Assembly (NCBI GenBank): GCA_022360175.1
Contig: JAKSDI010000094.1
Location: 1-35,049, forward strand
From: Chitinophagales bacterium
Lineage (GTDB): Bacteria; Bacteroidota; Bacteroidia; Chitinophagales; Saprospiraceae
Length of the DNA stretch: 35,049 nt
Direction of reading: 5' to 3'
Shown: one piece after another, positions 1 through 6,990 of the stretch
How the letters are laid out: the number at the start of each line of letters is the position of its first letter
How positions within the stretch are numbered: the stretch's first letter is position 1
Position numbers and translations under genes: made by a program
The notes under the pieces: model-generated
What the model was told of the DNA's origin: nothing
Database searches by the model: none
Seen by the model: only the letters and a program-made list of their open reading frames with translations

Positions 1-140
1 GTGTTCAGTGGGCAGTGTTCAGTAGGCAGTGTTCAGTGGGCAGTGTTCAGTAGGCAGTGTTCAGTGGGCAGTTGTTCGGTGGCAGTGGGCAGTATTCAGT
101 AGGCAGTGTTCAGTAGGCAGTATTCAGTGGGCAGTGTTCA
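1..140. repeat. 14-bp-period minisatellite
   Basis: The window opens inside a tandem array of 14-bp units. Units at 1-14, 29-42 and 57-70 read GTGTTCAGTGGGCA and those at 15-28 and 43-56 read GTGTTCAGTAGGCA, so the two versions alternate. A 21-bp irregular block follows at 71-91 (one degenerate unit plus a half unit), then three more units at 92-133 and a partial at 134-140. The array probably continues upstream of the window. It lies just past the stop codon of the hybrid sensor gene. Open frames through it carry a repetitive low-complexity translation and are not taken as genes. Confidence 0.93.
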
Positions 141-187
141 AGGACAAGACACAATATCACCACATCACTCTCTCACTTCTCACTACA

Positions 188-3061
188 TCACCTCTTCCCA
201 CCCCCTACCTCACTCGGCAATACCCCATGCACTTTCTTAAAGCTACTGGTGAAATAAGACAAACTACTATAGCCTACTTCCATAGCAACTTCAGAAACAT
301 TCCCTGCTCCTTTTTCCAACAACTCTTTGGCTCTTGTCAAACGGAAATCGCGTATCAGTTCATTAGGGCTTTTGCCAATAATAGCTTTCAACTTACGGTG
401 TAATTGACTACGGCTAAAATTGACCGCAGCAGCTAAATCTTCAACAGAGAATGATTCATTGTTCATATCAGCTTCTATAGCCTTAGTGACCGATTTCAAG
501 AATTGCTCGTCTAGTGGAGTAACCGCCACTTCCGATGGATACAATTTAAGACTGCCAGTATACTTTTGTTGTAGTTGTTTGCGCTGTTTAATCAAATTTT
601 TCACTCTAATATTTAGCTCTTCGCGATCAAACGGTTTGGTTAAGTAATCATCTGCCCCAATTTCTAAACCTTCTAGCTTATCAGCCTGACTAGCCTTTGC
701 AGTAAGGAGAATCACAGGGATATGGCTGGTACGCTCATCATGTTTTAACTGTTTGCACAAGTCAAAACCATTCATCTCAGGCATCAAGACGTCACTAATA
801 ATCAGGTCTGGCGTATTAGCAATCGCTTTTTTTAATCCTTTAGTACCATTTTCTGCTGTTAGTACCTGATAGCTATTGCTCATTGCATCTGCGATGAAAT
901 ACCTTAAATCGGGATTATCCTCTATAATTAGTACAACATCTTCTTTGTCTACACTTTCTTTTTCTTCTATACTTTCATTTACAAATACTTCCAGTTTGTC
1001 CTTTATCTCAATAGGATAATCCTCTGTGGAAAGTACTATTTTTTCTTCTTCATTAAAGGCTGCCGAAGTTGTTGGTATATAAATTGTAAAAGCAGTCCCC
1101 TTGCCTTTTTGACTACTGACACTGATTGTTCCACGATACAATTGCACCAATTCTTTTACCAGAGCCAATCCTATTCCTGTACCTTGCACTTCAGTACCTT
1201 CTACCTGGTAAAAACGATCAAATACCTGGCTAACTTCTTCTTCATTCATGCCAACACCACTATCACAAATCTGCAGTTGTACCCCTTCTTTTCTTTCTTC
1301 TACAACTATTTTTATATATCCATTTTCAGGAGTGAATTTAAAGGCATTGGAAAGTAGGTTTGTCAATATTTTTTCCAGCTTGTCTGCATCAAACCAATTC
1401 CTTTTTAATTGTTCAGGAAATTGCACATCAAATGCAATATTTCGGTGTTCTGCAAGGCTTTCAAATGATAATATCAATGATCGAAGGAATGCTAACAAGT
1501 TTCCCTCACTTATCTGCAAATTCATTTTGCCACTGTCCAGTTTCGTTAAATCTAACAATTGTCCAACCAAGTTTTGTAATCGCAAGGCATTGCGTTCTAT
1601 TACTCTCAGATAAGCTCCCTTTACAGGAATTTCACTTGCTGATGTTACAGATTCACTTACAGGTATTTGTGATAAAGTTTGTCGAACCGGGCCTAATATC
1701 AGCGTAAGAGGAGTCCTAAATTCATGACTAATATTCGCAAAGAAGTTGGATTTCAGGGCATCCAGTTCTTTTAATTTTTCAGCTTCAGCGCGTTCTAGCT
1801 GCAATGCTAGTTTTGCTTCTTTCTGCTGTATCCGTTGCCGATTGCGCAAGTACTGAATCAAGATAATAAGTAGTAATATTGCCCCTAATGCTCCCAATAT
1901 TAAGTATCTTCTTATTCGTTTTTGGCGCTCAAAAGCGACCGCTACTTCTGCTTCTCTCTCTTTCACCTGATACTTGGTCTCTGCCTGCAATAATAAATCG
2001 GCCTTTTCCCGAGAAAAGAGCGTATCCAGAATCACGAGCATGCTGTCCAGAAACAAACTTGAACTATCAGCTTGTCGTTGGTCTGAATGATAGAGAATCA
2101 ACCCTCGATAAGTGGTTAATAGTATATCTGATGATCCTAGTTCATTGGCTATACTTCGGGATGATTGAAGGTACTTATAGGCTTCATCGTATCGCCCTTG
2201 TTCTGCTAATAATAAGCCCAAATTGCTTTCTGTACTAGCAACCCCCTTCCAAAAATTTAACTGTTGATACAGTTGCAGCGCAGCTATATAAGCATCATAT
2301 GCCGCAGCCTCATCTCCCATTTCGTAATAATCTGTCCCCAAACTGGAATAGACAAAAGCCTGTCCCTGTATATTACCGGTTTGCTGAAAGTAATCCATGG
2401 CTTTGAGATTATAATCCATAGACTCCTGTCCTTCCGTAAGTGTAGCCAGAGCTTGATATACCGTTGCTACCGCGGCAGAATCCTCCGTGCGTTTTAAAAT
2501 ATCAAGTGATTGCAACATATAGTTTTTTGCAATCTCAGAGTTGCCTATTGCTTCTTGTATGTGTGCTATGTTAAATAAGACAGTCCCTTTACGGGTTAAA
2601 TCACTTCCTTGTTCGCAAAGTTCTAATGATAAGTTTCCTACATACAGTGCCGAATCCAGTTGATTGAGGCTAGTATAAATATTTGTCAGAAAGTTGAGAG
2701 CGGCAATTTCCTTATCTGTAGACCCTACCTTTCGTGCAGCTTTTAAAGCTTTATTAGCATAGGCTTTTGCCAATTCATAATCTCCCTCATAAAATACAAT
2801 TACACCCAAGGAGTATTGAGTCAGCATGATACCCTTCTCCCAGCTGATTTCTTTGGATAATGTTAGTCCTTCCTGAATGTATTTTTTAGCCTGATCAGGA
2901 TTTATGCTAGCATAGGTAAATCCCAATTCATTCAATAACCATATCCTGGTAGTATCCTCTTTAGCATTCTCTAACTCTGTCAACAGACTATCAATCATTG
3001 TCTGTTGAGCACCTAATCCTATGCAAAAAAAAGTGAGCAGAAAAATAATTGAAATACGCAT
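188..3061 (-). CDS. Hybrid two-component sensor kinase / response regulator with AraC output domain
   Basis: A single-chain two-component system of about 957 residues. From the chosen start (MRISIIFLL...) there is a signal peptide ending near GAQQ, a periplasmic stretch of TPR-like helices (about 50-350), one membrane segment (about 385-405) and a coiled linker. A HisKA box follows (NISHEFRTPL, phospho-acceptor His about 446), then an HATPase_c domain with N, G1 and G2 boxes (NLLSNAFKFTP, DSGVGM, GTGIGLALV). A receiver domain has acceptor Asp about 757 in LIISDVLMPEMNG and the conserved TKPF. The last 100 residues are an AraC-type helix-turn-helix. The frame extends 31 codons upstream, but that extension runs through the neighbour's terminator and lacks a signal peptide, so ATG 3061 is preferred. 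In this class sensing is periplasmic and output is direct DNA binding; the target is unknown. Confidence 0.93.
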   Translation of the reverse strand: MRISIIFLLTFFCIGLGAQQTMIDSLLTELENAKEDTTRIWLLNELGFTYASINPDQAKKYIQEGLTLSKEISWEKGIMLTQYSLGVIVFYEGDYELAKAYANKALKAARKVGSTDKEIAALNFLTNIYTSLNQLDSALYVGNLSLELCEQGSDLTRKGTVLFNIAHIQEAIGNSEIAKNYMLQSLDILKRTEDSAAVATVYQALATLTEGQESMDYNLKAMDYFQQTGNIQGQAFVYSSLGTDYYEMGDEAAAYDAYIAALQLYQQLNFWKGVASTESNLGLLLAEQGRYDEAYKYLQSSRSIANELGSSDILLTTYRGLILYHSDQRQADSSSLFLDSMLVILDTLFSREKADLLLQAETKYQVKEREAEVAVAFERQKRIRRYLILGALGAILLLIILIQYLRNRQRIQQKEAKLALQLERAEAEKLKELDALKSNFFANISHEFRTPLTLILGPVRQTLSQIPVSESVTSASEIPVKGAYLRVIERNALRLQNLVGQLLDLTKLDSGKMNLQISEGNLLAFLRSLILSFESLAEHRNIAFDVQFPEQLKRNWFDADKLEKILTNLLSNAFKFTPENGYIKIVVEERKEGVQLQICDSGVGMNEEEVSQVFDRFYQVEGTEVQGTGIGLALVKELVQLYRGTISVSSQKGKGTAFTIYIPTTSAAFNEEEKIVLSTEDYPIEIKDKLEVFVNESIEEKESVDKEDVVLIIEDNPDLRYFIADAMSNSYQVLTAENGTKGLKKAIANTPDLIISDVLMPEMNGFDLCKQLKHDERTSHIPVILLTAKASQADKLEGLEIGADDYLTKPFDREELNIRVKNLIKQRKQLQQKYTGSLKLYPSEVAVTPLDEQFLKSVTKAIEADMNNESFSVEDLAAAVNFSRSQLHRKLKAIIGKSPNELIRDFRLTRAKELLEKGAGNVSEVAMEVGYSSLSYFTSSFKKVHGVLPSEVGGGKR

Positions 3062-3104
3062 GATGATGGTGTTTATTTTCTTAAAGAAACACTGATCTTG
3101 ATAT

Positions 3105-3149
3105 TCTAAAATACAAAACCCGATTGAAAATTCACATTCCAATCGGGTT
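3105..3149 (-). terminator. Rho-independent terminator of the 4-TM protein gene
   Basis: A perfect 10-bp stem, AACCCGATTG (3117-3126) against CAATCGGGTT (3140-3149), has a 13-nt loop. Read on the minus strand it is followed by TTGTATTTTA. It lies about 30 bp past the stop of the gene at 3179-3799 and separates it from the hybrid sensor gene, which suggests the sensor has its own promoter. Confidence 0.78.
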
Positions 3150-3178
3150 CTCATAAGTTGTTCTGCCTTCCCTTTATT

Positions 3179-3799
3179 CTATTCCTTTGGAGGAGTATCT
3201 TCAGTCGTATTTGTATTAGTATTTGTGTTCGTGTTTGTATTCGTAGTGGTGTTTGTTGTATTTGTTGTTTTATTTTCATTAGTCTTAAGTGCCAGATAAG
3301 CACCAGAGCTAATTCCCATTAGCATCAATTCTGAATTATTAAAATCAGGAAACTTTTGCTGAATCCAGAAAGTAGCAAGAAATGTAACACCAAATATTAC
3401 ATTAAACATCACGGCCTGAAAACGGTGCATACTAACTCCAGAATCATCTGAAAGAATATCTAACCAGAAACCTTTGGAAGAAGCATCCTGATGGCGAATC
3501 AGATTACTTTGCTGTTGACCCGCATCGATAATATTTCCTCCGGCAGTTGTCACCAAGCCTATGCTTAAAAGAATCAACGTACTTTGATTGATTAGATCAT
3601 AATTTCCCGTTTTTCCGTAAAGAATTACAAAAGTAGCGCCCACAATAATGGTCCACCACATTAATTGTGTACGACCGAAACTAAAAGGAGGATTTGAGTT
3701 AGTACTTGGAGATTTAATAATTGTAGTTTTAATGGCAAGCATAATAGCAGCGAATACAATCAGACCCGCCACTACATAGGAGACTATGAGTAACAACAT
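3179..3799 (-). CDS. Uncharacterised four-TM membrane protein with Asn-Thr repeat tail
   Basis: A 206-residue protein with four likely membrane segments (about 2-24, 45-62, 71-90 and 128-146). Three motifs stand out: FSFGRTQLMWW (39-49), the GVSMHRFQ block (121-128) and LMGISSGAYLALK (160-172). I recall these from a widespread family of small bacterial membrane proteins with no known function; that match is from memory. Residues 177-200 are almost entirely Asn and Thr, encoded by degenerate in-frame hexamers. ATG 3799 is followed directly by a hydrophobic helix, so the start is reasonable. The gene stands alone, with its own terminator downstream and the inverted-repeat element upstream. No function is assigned. 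Confidence 0.8.
   Translation of the reverse strand: MLLLIVSYVVAGLIVFAAIMLAIKTTIIKSPSTNSNPPFSFGRTQLMWWTIIVGATFVILYGKTGNYDLINQSTLILLSIGLVTTAGGNIIDAGQQQSNLIRHQDASSKGFWLDILSDDSGVSMHRFQAVMFNVIFGVTFLATFWIQQKFPDFNNSELMLMGISSGAYLALKTNENKTTNTTNTTTNTNTNTNTNTNTTEDTPPKE
3200..3271. repeat. In-frame Asn-Thr codon repeat
   Basis: A low-complexity run of AAY-ACN codons (minus strand) encodes the Asn/Thr tail of the 4-TM protein. The units are near-hexameric but not identical, so whole-unit gain or loss would keep the reading frame. Confidence 0.8.
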
Positions 3800-3902
3800 A
3801 GTGTTTTAGGTTTTAGGTTAATAATCAAAACAAACTTCTACTAAAGGTAAAAAAAATATAAAGGAATATGCCACTCATTATTAAAGATAAATTAATACAG
3901 CA

Positions 3903-3936
3903 TTTTCAGGACTCCTCCAAGTCTATTCTAAATTTG
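3903..3936 (+). promoter_or_regulatory. Candidate Bacteroidota promoter upstream of the phosphodiesterase gene
   Basis: TAAATTTG at 3929-3936 is an exact match to the Bacteroidota -7 consensus TAnnTTTG. A TTTTC run near 3903-3907 sits about 21 bp upstream as a partial -33 element. A transcript starting near 3943 would run through the 165-bp inverted-repeat element before reaching the gene at 4146. Assigned by consensus only. Confidence 0.4.
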
Positions 3937-3952
3937 CGCCCGACAAGATTCT

Positions 3953-4117
3953 GAACTTATTTAAACTTTTCTGGTGAAACCGAGAGAGATGGCTTGTGAT
4001 TGCTGACAAATCTCATTTTGAGTTTCGTACTTGGAAAGTACGGGGCGAAAAATAGCTGAAGTCCAGCGAACACAATGCACCTCTCACAGGTCAGTACGAA
4101 TAAGTTTAAATAAGTTC
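3953..4117. mobile_element. 165-bp element with 16-bp terminal inverted repeats (MITE-like)
   Basis: The ends are perfect 16-bp inverted repeats: GAACTTATTTAAACTT at 3953-3968 and AAGTTTAAATAAGTTC at 4102-4117. The trinucleotide TCT borders both sides (3950-3952 and 4118-4120), possibly a short target duplication, though three bases can match by chance. The interior holds small hairpins such as CGTACTT-GGA-AAGTACG (4026-4042) and no open frame of note. It fills most of the 346-bp gap 3800-4145. It could be a non-autonomous transposon derivative or a structured RNA leader; no transposase or second copy was seen here. Confidence 0.55.
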
Positions 4118-4145
4118 TCTATTTGACTCATAATTAAGTGCAAGC

Positions 4146-5231
4146 ATGCGTACCTTTTTCTTGTTTTTATTATCCGTTTCCATTCTCTGTAATAGCCAAG
4201 CTCAAGATCGTAAAACCGAAAACCTGATAATCATTACGATCGATGGCCTTCGTTGGCAGGAAGTATTCTGGGGAGCGACAGACAGCCTGATGAATGATAT
4301 GGAATATGTAAAAGATAGTTCCGCTTTACAGAAGCGTTTTGCAGCCGAAACGCCAGAAGAACGACGCGAAAAACTGATGCCCTGGTTTTGGAGTACATTA
4401 GCTACCTCTGGTCAGATTTACGGCAATCGCGCTCATAGCAATAATGTCAATGTAACCAATCGATTCAGGGTTTCTTATCCTGGCTACAGCGAAATCCTGA
4501 CTGGTTATGCTGATTCAAGAATTACTTCTAATGCAAAAAAATGGAATCCACATCCCACTGTACTAGAATGGATCAATAACATCCCTGAATACAATGGCAG
4601 CGTAGCTGCTTTTGCCTCTTGGGATGTATTTCCTTATATCATTAATGAACAAAGGAGTAAAATCCCTGTAAATGCTGGCTTCCGCCTGGCTCAGGGCAAT
4701 GCTTTAAGCTGGAAAGAGCAATATCTCAATGAGCTTCAACCAACGGTGCCCAGCCCATGGTCGAGCGTGCGCCTTGATGTTTTCACCCATAATTACTGCC
4801 TGGAGTACATGAAGCGCAAACATCCAAAAGTGGTTTATATTTCCTATGGAGAGACGGATGATTTTGCTCATGACGGGCGTTATGATCACTACCTCAAATC
4901 AGCTTATCAAACAGATCAGTGGATCAAAGCATTATGGGAACACATCCAGTCCGATCCATTTTATGCAGGCAAAACAGCATTATTAATCACTACCGATCAT
5001 GGTAGAGGTACTTCTCCCAAAGATGAATGGCGCAGCCATGGTTCCATTTTTAAAAATTCCGATCAAATATGGATCGCTGCTATAGGCCCAGACATCGAAT
5101 CGAAAGGCGAAGTTAAAATAGCAGGCCAATGGTGGCAAAACCAGGTAGCTAAAACCGCAGCAGCATTACTAGGACTGGAATATATACATCCAGAAGAAGC
5201 AGGTGCCGTTATAGAAGAGATAATTAAATAA
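4146..5231 (+). CDS. Secreted alkaline phosphatase superfamily protein (phosphodiesterase/nucleotide pyrophosphatase type)
   Basis: A 361-residue protein with signal peptide MRTFFLFLLSVSILCNSQAQ. The alkaline-phosphatase fold motifs are in order: IITIDGLRWQEVF with metal-binding Asp33, PGYSEILTG with likely nucleophile Ser115, GETDDFAHDGRYDHY (about 236-249) supplying Asp/His ligands, TTDHGRG with Asp284-His285, and a further His near 298. Together these mark a type I phosphodiesterase/nucleotide pyrophosphatase or related metal-dependent hydrolase. The predicted location is the periplasm or cell surface. The substrate cannot be read from sequence. It is monocistronic, converges on the serine hydrolase gene and shares a terminator region with it. 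The gene starts 28 bp after the inverted-repeat element, so that element is likely in its leader. Confidence 0.87.
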   Translation: MRTFFLFLLSVSILCNSQAQDRKTENLIIITIDGLRWQEVFWGATDSLMNDMEYVKDSSALQKRFAAETPEERREKLMPWFWSTLATSGQIYGNRAHSNNVNVTNRFRVSYPGYSEILTGYADSRITSNAKKWNPHPTVLEWINNIPEYNGSVAAFASWDVFPYIINEQRSKIPVNAGFRLAQGNALSWKEQYLNELQPTVPSPWSSVRLDVFTHNYCLEYMKRKHPKVVYISYGETDDFAHDGRYDHYLKSAYQTDQWIKALWEHIQSDPFYAGKTALLITTDHGRGTSPKDEWRSHGSIFKNSDQIWIAAIGPDIESKGEVKIAGQWWQNQVAKTAAALLGLEYIHPEEAGAVIEEIIK

Positions 5232-5238
5232 CAATAAC

Positions 5239-5265
5239 CCTCGGTGATTTTAGAAATCACCGAGG
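5239..5265. terminator. Bidirectional terminator hairpin between convergent genes
   Basis: A perfect 12-bp stem, CCTCGGTGATTT (5239-5250) against AAATCACCGAGG (5254-5265), with a 3-nt loop, sits between the stops of the phosphodiesterase (+) and serine hydrolase (-) genes. The following T tracts are short on both strands. A partial third copy, AAATCACC, follows at 5271-5278. Confidence 0.72.
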
Positions 5266-5296
5266 TTTAGAAATCACCATGAGTGTGATGTCTTTT

Positions 5297-6601
5297 TTAT
5301 TTAATTACTACCCGCTTTACATACTCTTCTTGATTTCCAATCACCAGTAGAGTATACATTCCTTTAGATAAAGAATGTACATCAATCGTATTTTCACCCA
5401 ACATCAAGCCCTGACTCAATACAATTCTACCACCCATGTCTTTTAAATACATATGAGCAGATCCTATATTGTTAGTCACATTAACATTCAGTAGCTTATT
5501 AGCAGGATTAGGGTAAACCTCAATTGGAGTTTCTTCTACCTCATCGATAGTAGAAATAGTACATTCAAGTTGTGACAAGCGTTCCCAAATTTCATTGTGC
5601 AAGTCAACGGCAGCTAAGTCATCATCATTAGAAGTTCCCTGCCGTACTATGACCAGGCCTTCTGATGGCGATATGCTAATATACTGCCCCTGAGCTCCTG
5701 CCGCCAATATAACATCTGATGGTGCTGCAGGAGCCATTGGCCCTGGGAAAGATATGCTTGTAGATGGAGGTATATACGTATCCTTGCCATTCAACCACCA
5801 CAGATAACCATAAGATGGATTGAGTGCTTGAGAACTATTAATCATTTGCTGAAAATATTCCATATCATTTATCACAGCAGTACCATCCCACGTCCCTTCA
5901 TTAAGAATCAACAAACCAAAACGCGCCATATCCAATGCCGTGCTTAGGAAAAATGTATTGTATCCCACTGGAAGCCAAAAGCCGCTATTCATCTCAATCT
6001 TATTTCTCACACGGCTATTTGTATAGACATTGATTCCCTGCCCGGTAGCTTCACTCAATACTTCCTTCAGCAAACTATAAGGGCCATTGTGGTAATACCA
6101 CCTCGTACCAGCATCTGCAACATAAGTCAAGCACTCAGGATCTGTACAAAAAAACTCATCTTCATCCAGGCCCGTGGTCATAGTCAATTGATGCCATATT
6201 GTAATAGAGTCTTCTTTTTCAGAAGGAAGACTCGTCCAGCCTTCTCCCAGATAATCTGAAGTGCGATCATGTATATCTAAATACCCTTCTTCCTGTGCTA
6301 TTCCTACCAGTAAAGAACGTAAGCTCTTTCCCGCCGAAAACCAAAACCATAAGCTATCCCGCTCATAAGTGCCAAAGTACTCCTCCAAAACTATTTTCCC
6401 ATCTTTTAAGACGACAAAAGACTTGGTTTGTTCTTCTTCCAAAAAATCATAAAGTAGCTGTATACTATCCGCACACCAGTTGAGAGAATCAGGAGATAAA
6501 TGTGCCCAATCATCATTATCAGCCGGAGGAAAATAATAAGATTGGCTGAAAGTCGAACTCAACATAAGAGTAAGTGCTGCAAGTGTTAGCGAGTATTTCA
6601 T
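5297..6601 (-). CDS. T9SS-exported serine hydrolase (beta-lactamase/esterase family)
   Basis: A 434-residue protein counted from ATG 6601. It has a signal peptide (MKYSLTLAALTLMLSSTFSQ) and a class C beta-lactamase-like domain. SAGK at 89-92 is the catalytic SxxK motif and YHN at 170-172 fits YxN. It ends with a T9SS type A sorting domain starting near the YPNPANK motif and closing with KRVVIK. Family members are esterases, DD-peptidases or amidases; the substrate here is unknown. T9SS export predicts a surface or extracellular location. The open frame runs 58 codons further upstream into GC-rich intergenic sequence with an Arg-rich translation and no signal peptide, so that extension is rejected. 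A hairpin lies directly before the start codon. Confidence 0.9.
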   Translation of the reverse strand: MKYSLTLAALTLMLSSTFSQSYYFPPADNDDWAHLSPDSLNWCADSIQLLYDFLEEEQTKSFVVLKDGKIVLEEYFGTYERDSLWFWFSAGKSLRSLLVGIAQEEGYLDIHDRTSDYLGEGWTSLPSEKEDSITIWHQLTMTTGLDEDEFFCTDPECLTYVADAGTRWYYHNGPYSLLKEVLSEATGQGINVYTNSRVRNKIEMNSGFWLPVGYNTFFLSTALDMARFGLLILNEGTWDGTAVINDMEYFQQMINSSQALNPSYGYLWWLNGKDTYIPPSTSISFPGPMAPAAPSDVILAAGAQGQYISISPSEGLVIVRQGTSNDDDLAAVDLHNEIWERLSQLECTISTIDEVEETPIEVYPNPANKLLNVNVTNNIGSAHMYLKDMGGRIVLSQGLMLGENTIDVHSLSKGMYTLLVIGNQEEYVKRVVIK

Positions 6602-6605
6602 GAAG

Positions 6606-6640
6606 CCTTTTTTTAGATTGACTAATCTAGGCAAAAAAGG
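6606..6640 (-). promoter_or_regulatory. Hairpin in the leader of the serine hydrolase gene
   Basis: CCTTTTTT (6606-6613) pairs with AAAAAAGG (6633-6640), and TAGATT (6614-6619) with AATCTA (6624-6629), leaving a 3-nt bulge and a 4-nt loop. On the minus strand the stem ends about four bases before the ATG at 6601. It could limit ribosome access or be an operator; the sequence alone does not decide. Confidence 0.45.
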
Positions 6641-6664
6641 TTTAAATGCTAATCCAGAAAAATA

Positions 6665-6780
6665 ATATTTGGGCGCACCTAAGGTCGCTATGTTGCAGGG
6701 CTCGCTACTCACTCGGCCCTTCGCTACGCTTTGGTCAGCTCTTTTAAGTCGCCCCCTTCCACAGCGCTTGCGCAATGTAC
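6665..6780. repeat. GC-rich intergenic island with short hairpins
   Basis: This block is visibly richer in G+C than the flanking AT-rich DNA. It contains an AGGGC/GCCCT stem (6697-6701 with 6716-6720), two TCGCTAC copies (6702-6708 and 6721-6727), an outer GGGCG/CGCCC pair (6671-6675 with 6750-6754) and GCGCTTGCGC (6764-6773). It resembles a dispersed intergenic repeat family, but no second copy is in the window. It is the main content of the 389-bp gap 6602-6990 and has no credible gene. Confidence 0.5.
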
Positions 6781-6852
6781 TCTCTTAGAGCATTTTATTT
6801 TACTCAGTATGAAACCATAAAACGAAAAAAAATACGTTTATCCACCCAAAAC

Positions 6853-6887
6853 TTTTGAATCATTAATAACCGGCGTAACTTTGCCGG
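6853..6887 (+). promoter_or_regulatory. Promoter of the aminotransferase gene
   Basis: TTTTG at 6853-6857 (-33 type) and TAACTTTG at 6876-6883, an exact TAnnTTTG -7 box, are 18 bp apart, which fits the Bacteroidota consensus. The -7 box overlaps an inverted repeat, CCGGC (6870-6874) with GCCGG (6883-6887), a possible regulator site. Transcription would start near 6890, giving a leader of about 100 nt. Confidence 0.55.
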
Positions 6888-6990
6888 AATATGCCAACCG
6901 AGGGCATATAAAATAGTTGTTTAAACCAATAAATTCAACTTTTCTATTTGCAGTGAATATTTCCTCTTTCGCTGCATAAAATCCAAAACA

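Noticed and set aside
1-140. Possible CRISPR array
   Set aside because: Units are 14 bp, contiguous, with no unique spacers between them, so this is a tandem minisatellite.
29-403. 124-residue open frame on the plus strand at the window start
   Set aside because: Its first part is translated 14-bp minisatellite and the rest lies opposite the hybrid sensor gene's 3' end; no family features.
3062-3154. N-terminal extension of the hybrid sensor
   Set aside because: It overlaps the terminator of the upstream gene and hides the signal peptide starting at ATG 3061.
3800-4145. tRNA or known structured RNA in the gap
   Set aside because: No cloverleaf, no T-loop consensus and no riboswitch signature was found; only the inverted-repeat element is clear.
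6602-6775. N-terminal extension of the serine hydrolase
   Set aside because: The extra 58 codons run through a hairpin and the GC-rich island, are Arg-rich, and would bury a clear signal peptide.
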